A stretch of DNA of 64,000 nt, from contig CM021317.1 of assembly GCA_010645155.1 (NCBI GenBank), forward strand, positions 2,988,303 to 3,052,302, written 5' to 3'. This DNA is from Tigriopus japonicus. Its lineage: Eukaryota; Arthropoda; Copepoda; Harpacticoida; Harpacticidae. Positions 57,300 to 64,000 of the stretch are shown piece by piece; within the stretch, counting starts at the first letter, position 1; every line of letters starts with the position of its first letter. The notes beneath the pieces were generated by a model, which was not told the origin of the DNA, searched no databases, and worked only from the letters and a program-made list of their open reading frames with translations. Made by a program: the position numbers and the translations under genes.

Positions 57300-57979
57300 A
57301 ACAGACAGGTTGGTGCAACTTTCACGAGTGGTTGAAACAGCTGAGACAGAGTCGCCAAAGAATTTTGGAAGAAAAGTGTCGTGAAATCGACGAAGGCGAA
57401 TTTTATAATTGTTTTGTCGATTTCAAAATTATTACTGGCCTTTTTTAGTTGACTTAAGAACGAATTTTGCAGGTTTTGGTTGGGGGTCAACATTGTTGAA
57501 CTGTCCAGGAACGTGATGTTTGACTTGAAGTAGCAACTGAAGGTTTATTGAAAGTCAAGTGCATTCAATTTTTTAACTTATTGTCTTCTTCCAATCGAAT
57601 TCGTTCAATCTAACTAAAGACAAACCATGGTTTACAATATTCGCGAAAAATTAGGATCTTGTATCCATCTTTCCCGTTAAGTAAGCACCCATTTAATTTA
57701 TTCCGTTTGAAAATAAAATGGTTGCCAAATGTTTCATTACTTTGAATTGGCATTTCTTTCTCAGTTTTCAAAATATTATCCAGCAATATGCTCTTACATG
57801 CCCTTACCATGAATTTCAAGTATTCTTTCGTCCCTATGACAAAGTTTCCACAATAAGACAAAAACGCAACATTGGCATGGTAGCTTAAAATACCGAGACT
57901 CTGATTGCGGAGAACACATGCTACGCGTGTCTGGGTTCTGCCGAATAAAAAACTGTCTGTCGTTTGTCTGTTGTTTGGA
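57300..57979. other. Upstream of UPRT; nothing firm
   Basis: Frames of up to 83 codons on the minus strand have no recognisable domain. The region presumably contains the UPRT leader and promoter, but no TATA or initiator can be argued. Confidence 0.35.
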
Positions 57980-59171
57980 CTAGAGCTCTATATCAGAAAG
58001 AGTACAATCATATCCAACGCCATCTAGTTGATTTGGCTCCCAACTGCTCGCCGTTCCCAAAACAATGCAAAAGTACCCTCTAAGCTGAACAACTTTTCCA
58101 AAATATGAGAAAAAGGTAACAACTTTTGAGAAAGTAAAGGGACTAGAACCTTAATGAAGGGGTCCAAAATGACCTATTAGTGTGTTTCAAATGATTCAAA
58201 GCTGAATTACTTTTAAGTTTAAAACCTAAAAGACCAAGAGAAAAATGAATATCTCACCCCTCACTCTGATCAATGCTTTTCAGAGAAAACGTTCGCAATC
58301 AGGGCTCCTACCATGAAAATGTGTCAGATAGAATATTGATAGAGAGGAGAATGTTGAGTTTTCCTTTTTTCACCTTTCAACCCTGAAATTTTGAGTCAAG
58401 TCCTCCTTGTTTGTTCACTGGGCTCAGTGTGGAGAGCGAGAGCGAGAGAGAGCGAGCGAGAGAGAGCGAGCGAGAGAGAGTGAGCGAGAGAGAGCGAGCG
58501 AGAGAGAGCGAGCGAGAGAGAGTGAGCGAGAGAGAGCGAGCGAGAGAGAGCGAGCGAGAGAGAGTGAGCGAGAGAGAGCGAGCGAGAGAAAGCTGGCCCG
58601 GCCCAGCAATCCTATCTGTTCCCTTCTTAACAAGTGCCAGTGGGCAAGCCATCTGAAGCTAGCAAGCATTTGACTGGACTCCCCTGCTGGCCACCACCAG
58701 CTACTCCTGTGATCTTGCATATCAATGGGTAGGTGGGCAAGTTTAAATTGCAGTCAGGGGTGAAGTCAAAAGAGGAAGAAAATTCCCTGTGCTCTTTCTC
58801 AGCAATGACCATGACAGCCAAGCACAAGAGGAAGAGAATTCAGCAGCCCTGCAATTTCATTTCCAATCACATTGTTGCCATCACCACTTGCATCAATATG
58901 TCCAAGGGGATAGATTTTCATTCTCTTAATGTCTTTTAAAGTTTTAAACCTAATTTTACAAGTAATGCAATCTTAACTCATTTGAAACACACTAACAGTT
59001 CATTTTGGACCCCTTAGTTTCTCAAAAATTGCTATCTTGGTCTCATATTTTGAAAAATTTGTTCAGCTTAGAGGGTACTCGTGCATCCTTTTGGGAACGG
59101 CGAGCAGTTGCGAGCAGAATGAACTAGATGGCGTTGGATATGATTGTACTCTTGCTAATATAGCGCCCTAG
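57980..59171. mobile_element. Long-TIR element of 1192 bp with satellite core
   Basis: The outer about 240 bp on each side are inverted copies, starting CTAGAGCTCTATATCAG and, read inward, CTAGGGCGCTATATTAGC. They share AGAGTACAATCATATCCAAC, ACTGCTCGCCGTTCCCAAAA and GTACCCTCTAAGCTGAACAA. TTTGGA lies directly outside both ends (57974-57979 and 59172-59177; 8 bp, TTTGGACT, if the next two bases are counted). The interior holds a GA-rich satellite and about 350 bp of unusually GC-rich unique sequence without a recognised gene. Confidence 0.8.
58432..58589. repeat. GA-rich satellite, 14-bp units in 42-bp higher-order repeats
   Basis: About eleven units of GAGAGAGAGCGAGC. Every third unit reads GAGAGAGAGTGAGC, so the true period is 42 bp, repeated about three and a half times. 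It creates long repetitive frames on both strands (Arg/Glu/Ser and Leu/Ser-rich), which are not genes. Confidence 0.95.
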
Positions 59172-59179
59172 TTTGGACT

Positions 59180-62100
59180 TTGGAACGGAACAGCGTTGCT
59201 AGAATCTTTACAATTTGTAGAAATAAAAGATTCGAAATGGATGAGTCATCGTCAGAAAGTTCTTGAGGTTTGTTTTAGAGCCAAAGTTATGCTTTTCATT
59301 GGGTCACCACATCACATTTTGTTGTGAATTAAAAAAAAGAAGCGAGTCAAAAATGTGTTTGAAGATTTCGGAAACGGTTTTGGTATGCCAGTGCAGGGCA
59401 GTTGTAGCGAAATTACACGTAACGAAAGTACGTTAATGCGTTCCTTTTTTCGATAATGTAACTGTAATGCCGTTACATTTCAAAAATGCTGTAATTGTAA
59501 CGGCTCAAAGATCCAATAAGTACTAGTTACTCGTTCCTTTTTCCAGTGCCGTATTTTTGATTATTTTCTCTTACTGTGGACTTTCACGAGGGACTTTTTA
59601 ATAAACTTCAGGCAATGTCAAAGAAAGTAAATTTGCTTGACTTTGTCGGCAGACCTTTTGGCAGTTTTTTCAAGAGTATTTAGATCTTTGAAGGTGATGT
59701 TTGTCTATTCAAGGATTTCTTAATACAGGATTTGAAACCACATCGGAAAAACTGCCTGTCTCAAATTATGCGTCATTCAGGCAACCCAAGCCAATTTTCA
59801 TTGGGCAGGATTGGCCACATCTGCCATTCAAAAGGTGACGAGATCATTGACGAGCAGACAGCATGATTTTATCTCATGACAAAACAACATCTTTTTTATA
59901 ATTTGAGTGTCAAGTTCCTTCTGCTATTCATAAGCTCATGGCAGGTTTCTATTATTTGAAGAAATGACTTGAGCCTTAATCATTTTGCAAGATCCAAATC
60001 ACAATTATAGAAGGCCTACAATTTGCAGCCACCCTTGTTTGTTTTGCCAGTCACTTCTCACTCACAACATTTGAAACATCTTGAAAATTCATCTTGAAAT
60101 GTGATTAATTCATCTGTTCAGTGCTTTTTAAGTGTGATTTTTAAGTCATGTTCAGGTCATTTGGCTCATGGCAATACTCCTTCATCTGCTGTAGTGCTAC
60201 AGTCTATGATTGACGGCACACCCACCTTTGATAGTGCAACAGCTTCAGTGACACAAGTACCTTCTCACCCTAAGTTATTTTGGGAATCAATCAAGTCTCA
60301 ACCCCTGCTATAGTGTTCATGGTGTGAGTTCATCTTGATGGTGGGGCTTATTCTGTTGGTGATTCAGCCACAAACCAAATGTCCTTTTTCTAAATGTGAG
60401 TGAACCAAGCAAGTAAGATAAATCTTAGTGTTTGCATTGTGTGAGGCATAATTCTGGGCATCTTTTAAGCTCAAAACAGACTATTTTTCTTAACATATAT
60501 GTACCCAAAATTGAAACACAAATGTATTTGGTCGATTGACCAAGTCACCAAAGAAAGATTTTTTTTTTGATAGTCAATCTTGTAGTGCTTTTTATCTTGC
60601 AGTGTGAAGTACTTAATGATCTTAATGAGACATCGTTAAGCAGATCAAGAAACTGTGGGAGTGTGACTTGAATCATAGCTTCTCATTACTATTTGGATCC
60701 TTGAATAGGAATGAATCTTCTGAGAAACTCAGGTCTTGTGACTTGACATGGGGATAAGGTAGTAGGAATGTTCACTCTGCTAAGAATGTATATAATTAAA
60801 TAAAGGTATCTTAATTTAACTTAATGAAGGGATAAAAAAATGTGTCAGTCAATAAACATGACACACCCATTGGACCTCTTGGCAGATTAATAGTATGATG
60901 TCTCAATGCTTTTATTTTTGATACATATTAATGCACAAAGGGTGATAAATTAAACTTTAGTATGGCTTTTCATGTGCAAAACAGCTATATAATTAACAAT
61001 TGCTTACAGTAACCATAAGCCATTAAGGTATACCAAATATTTCATGAAGAAATTGCCTATCTGAATCACTTATATGGATATTTACATATATTCAATCAAA
61101 TTGGATTGTCTCAAGTTAAAACTATGTTAAAATTTGATATTTTGGGTTGTCTATCCATGCATGAGTATTACAAAAATATCAAACCTGTGAAACTCCTTTA
61201 CATGGGAGATGTGGAGACTGAAAAAATAAGCTAGAAAAAAGGTAACTAAGTTGTTAACATCTAACATAAGTCTGAATTAAGTAACGTAGCTTCCTGAGCA
61301 TCATGACGCTTACTGAAAAGGTTGCGTGGCCGTCAGCCGTCCAGAAGTTCCGTGGTCCATGGTCTATTGCTTCACCAAAAATCTAGTTGCTCAAGTCAGT
61401 CCTCCCTTTATTTTTGGCTCATTCTTCAAAACGAAAAAGTTGTTTTATGGGAGTGATTACCGTATCATTTTACGGACCTGCTGCCGCTAGCAGTGTAGGC
61501 TTGCCAAAAAAATCTCAGTTTTCAAGGGTCAGATTTTCAAAAAATGTTGCATTTTATGGGCAATGGCATGGTTAATGTATGTTGAGAAGTATTGCAAAGT
61601 AATTTGAAAACAAATGGAGAAATTGAAAGCCTTCAATTAAACAAATTATTTGTTGTTAGGTTTAGTTGCCCCAGGAACCGATCTCCTCTGGCCATCTTGT
61701 TATTCAAAGTTGGGCATTCCTAATTTCAAAGTTCGGAAAAACCCTCTCAACTGATGTGGCGAAATTTTAGATAAAAGCAACAAAACATACTTTTTTGCAA
61801 ATACAATGTCAATAATGGTATTTCAACTTCAAGTTGTGCAGATAAGAAAGGGATTGTTGCAATTACCAGGCCTAAACCTTTGTTTTAGTTACCTCGCACG
61901 CTCATCAGAAACACAGGTCTTCCGAACCTTTTTCCCGCCAAAAAATGATGACGTCACTTGTAATTGCTGTAATTGGTGTCCCACGGAATAAAGAATGTTA
62001 ATTGAAAGTTACAAAAATCGCCATTAGATGAAGCCAAAACAGGGGCAAAGTCCCTTGATTTCAGATCTATCCTCAACTTTGATTTGTTACCAAAATTGCA

Positions 62101-63500
62101 GCTTCCATCTTAAAATGGATTTCTCTTCATATTTCGAGTCTTTTGGAGCTCAGCTGCGATATTATTGTGTCCAAAAAGTAAAAAACAATCACACTGAGGA
62201 ATCGCAAATTGAGGCTAAATATTTACCAGAAGCACCCACAAATGTTTCTTTCTCAAGATGGCGCTGATTGTCATTTTTCTCTAAGATTGAAGCTCAACTT
62301 TTTTTCCTTAAGAAGGCTTGCTCTGATGGCGAGTTGTTCATTTTGAGAACAAGAGAGGGCACTCTAGTAGGATGTGTTAAGGGCATGCTAAATCATGTAA
62401 GACCCATTTAGGTGAAGCGAATGTTAGTTTTCTTTGAAATCCTAAATTGTTCCTACACAGTACTGGCCAGTTCAAAATTTCATACTTTTGCCTTGAACAT
62501 TTGAGTTTTCATTTCCCTTGGGTATTTTTTGCTTTTTTTGGGTTAAAAACGGACCAATTTTCTGCTCATGTTTGGATTAATCGGCATTATAAGAATTGCT
62601 CACAATGAGACCATTTTTCTTCGTTTAAATTATCAGAACTTTCCCTTTTTCTATTCTTAAAACCTTCAAGTCAAGTTATTCATAAAGTTTTGCAACTTTC
62701 TTACGAGATCTCACTTGTTATTTGATGCCTCGTTCACTTAACATAAATCAAACCTTAAACCAAAATGCAGGCCATTTTTTTGACAAGGATGGTCAAAAAA
62801 ACGAGTATGACCAAAAGTTTTAGTCGATAGATTCAAAGGTTTGGCGTGTTAGCTATTAAATCCCAAGGTTTTCATAACTTATAAAAAAGTATAAAATAAG
62901 TGTTGAATGGCATTGTCTTAAAATACTTTTTTACCCTTACCAAATTTTTTGAACTGATGTAATTTTAGAAAACTGAAAAAATCTTGAACGTAAAAACTGA
63001 ACATCAAAAACCTACATGAAGAAAGCAGGATATTTTAACTTAAAACTAAATCATTGTGATTGAGATATCTAAAATCACACCTACAATCATCCTGAAAATT
63101 TTATGCTTATTCAAAACAGTGATTTGTACTTAGTAATGCAACTCCGAAACAAGTTTGAGGGAAGATACAGTGATCAAATGTATTAGGCTTAGTGTAATGC
63201 TTTGAAACACTCCACATATGTATTTACCGGATGTTAATGTAAACGTCCGTTTTTAGTGCCTTATGATACAACCCAAGGACATTTTTGTCTCATATCTCAT
63301 TGAAAAAAACGCTAAAATGCAAGTTTACTTCACCTAATTATCAATCTAAATTCGTGCAATTTCGTAAAATATCGTTTACAATTCTAAAATATTTTCCTGT
63401 AGTATCGTCCGTAAAAATGGAAAAAGGCAACTTATGGAAGGAACTAGCAACTCTGATAAGTAGGGACGGGCAGAAAGTGCAAATAATCTTACCCCTTTAG
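59180..63500. other. Gene desert, nothing firm
   Basis: A block at 59395-59530 with GTAACG/CGTTAC words and a CAGGGCAGT start looks like one end of a hAT transposon, but its partner end was not found. Otherwise AT-rich sequence with short frames and no supported gene or RNA. Confidence 0.35.
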
Positions 63501-63520
63501 TTCCCAAAAGTTGCAAAAAA

Positions 63521-63658
63521 ATGTGCCCAAAAGTGCAAAACAAAGTGCAGAAAAATGTTGAAAGTGCAAATAAATGTCAAAAAAGAGTAAATAGATGTCG
63601 AAAAAAGAGCAAATAAATGTCAAAAAGTGCAAATAAATGTTAAAAAGAGCAAATAACT
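63521..63658. repeat. Imperfect 20-21 bp tandem array
   Basis: About six units related to AGTGCAAATAAATGTCAAAAA follow one another with small changes (AGAGCAAATAAATGTC, AGAGTAAATAGATGTC). Confidence 0.8.
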
Positions 63659-63702
63659 TGCATTTGGACTTAAAACGGCATTCATGGAGTACCCACGGCT
63701 CC

Positions 63703-63900
63703 TCGTTGAGCAGGAGAAGTCAATTACAAGTTCTAAAGACATTTGAGACCAGTTTGAGGTGAAGAGACAATGCCGCACAAGTAATAGAGTTCTATTAACA
63801 AGGTCACTAGCAAAAGGGATGTAGAGTCATGAAAAATACTCTAGTCAACATTCTTCTGAATTTTTCATTCCTAGGGTAGTCTCGTGGATGTATGTACCTA
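63703..63900. mobile_element. Decayed arm of the 52881-53439 transposon family
   Basis: It shares, in order, TTGAG..GGAGAAGTCA, AAGTTC.AAAGACATTTGAG, ACCAGTTT and GAAGAGACAATGCCGCA with the TIR at 52885-53010. No second arm lies within the window. Confidence 0.6.
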
Positions 63901-64000
63901 AAATATTGTTGAAATACAGTCAGGAGCAAAAGTACTTGTAACGTGACGAGAAAACCAGAAAATCCTTTATATCCAATTAAATACTATGCTAAGAAGTTTG

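Noticed and set aside
58377..58720. Long Arg/Glu/Ser and Leu/Ser-rich frames on both strands
   Set aside because: They are produced by the GA-rich 14-bp satellite, which is open in several frames.

Overview
The window is eukaryotic nuclear DNA, AT-rich, with short GT-AG introns and one assembly gap (892 N, 46615-47506). It is most likely from an arthropod. Three observations support this. Three U1 snRNA genes share the 5' domain of fly U1 almost exactly. There is a Rebers-Riddiford cuticle protein with the usual tiny first exon. There is an internal run of TTAGG, the arthropod telomere motif. A small crustacean such as a copepod is my guess, but nothing in the sequence fixes the species.

Layout: 1-3.1 kb is packed with short inverted-repeat transposons, one nested inside another. 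A three-exon secreted protein of unknown family (3162-4144, +) converges on a single-exon S1 protease-like protein with a long Cys-rich insert (4252-5727, -). From 7 to 34 kb there are almost only repeats: a LINE split by a 988-bp hAT-type element, a decayed Ty3/Gypsy pol, two minus-strand LINE remnants (23.2-27 kb), several MITEs and tRNA-like SINE sequence. Three U1 snRNA genes, all on the minus strand, sit in this desert at 12.9, 16.8 and 29.4 kb. At 34.7-36.7 kb a five-exon WSCD-type sulfotransferase with a MORN-like N-terminal half converges on the cuticle protein gene (36.8-37.8 kb, -). From 38 to 47 kb I see no convincing gene, only mobile elements (mariner-like, piggyBac-like) and an inverted duplication. 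From 48 to 57.3 kb lies a dense gene island: NELF-C/D (+), then on the minus strand UPRT followed by FBXW5, with a small four-pass membrane protein gene nested in an FBXW5 intron. From 57.5 kb to the end there are only repeats, including a 1.2-kb long-TIR element with a GA-rich satellite core.

How the genes relate: the island genes are housekeeping (transcription pausing, ubiquitin ligase adaptor, UMP-salvage family) and very tightly spaced. NELF-C/D and FBXW5 stop codons are 20 bp apart, and UPRT and FBXW5 are 153 bp apart in the same direction. The U1 genes share a conserved element 49-60 bp upstream of their 5' ends, the expected place for a snRNA proximal sequence element, and all three differ from the usual U1 sequence in the stem-loop I loop that binds U1-70K. 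I found no CRISPR-like or other prokaryotic-type system. All gene models here come from reading splice sites and protein similarity by eye, without transcripts or database searches.
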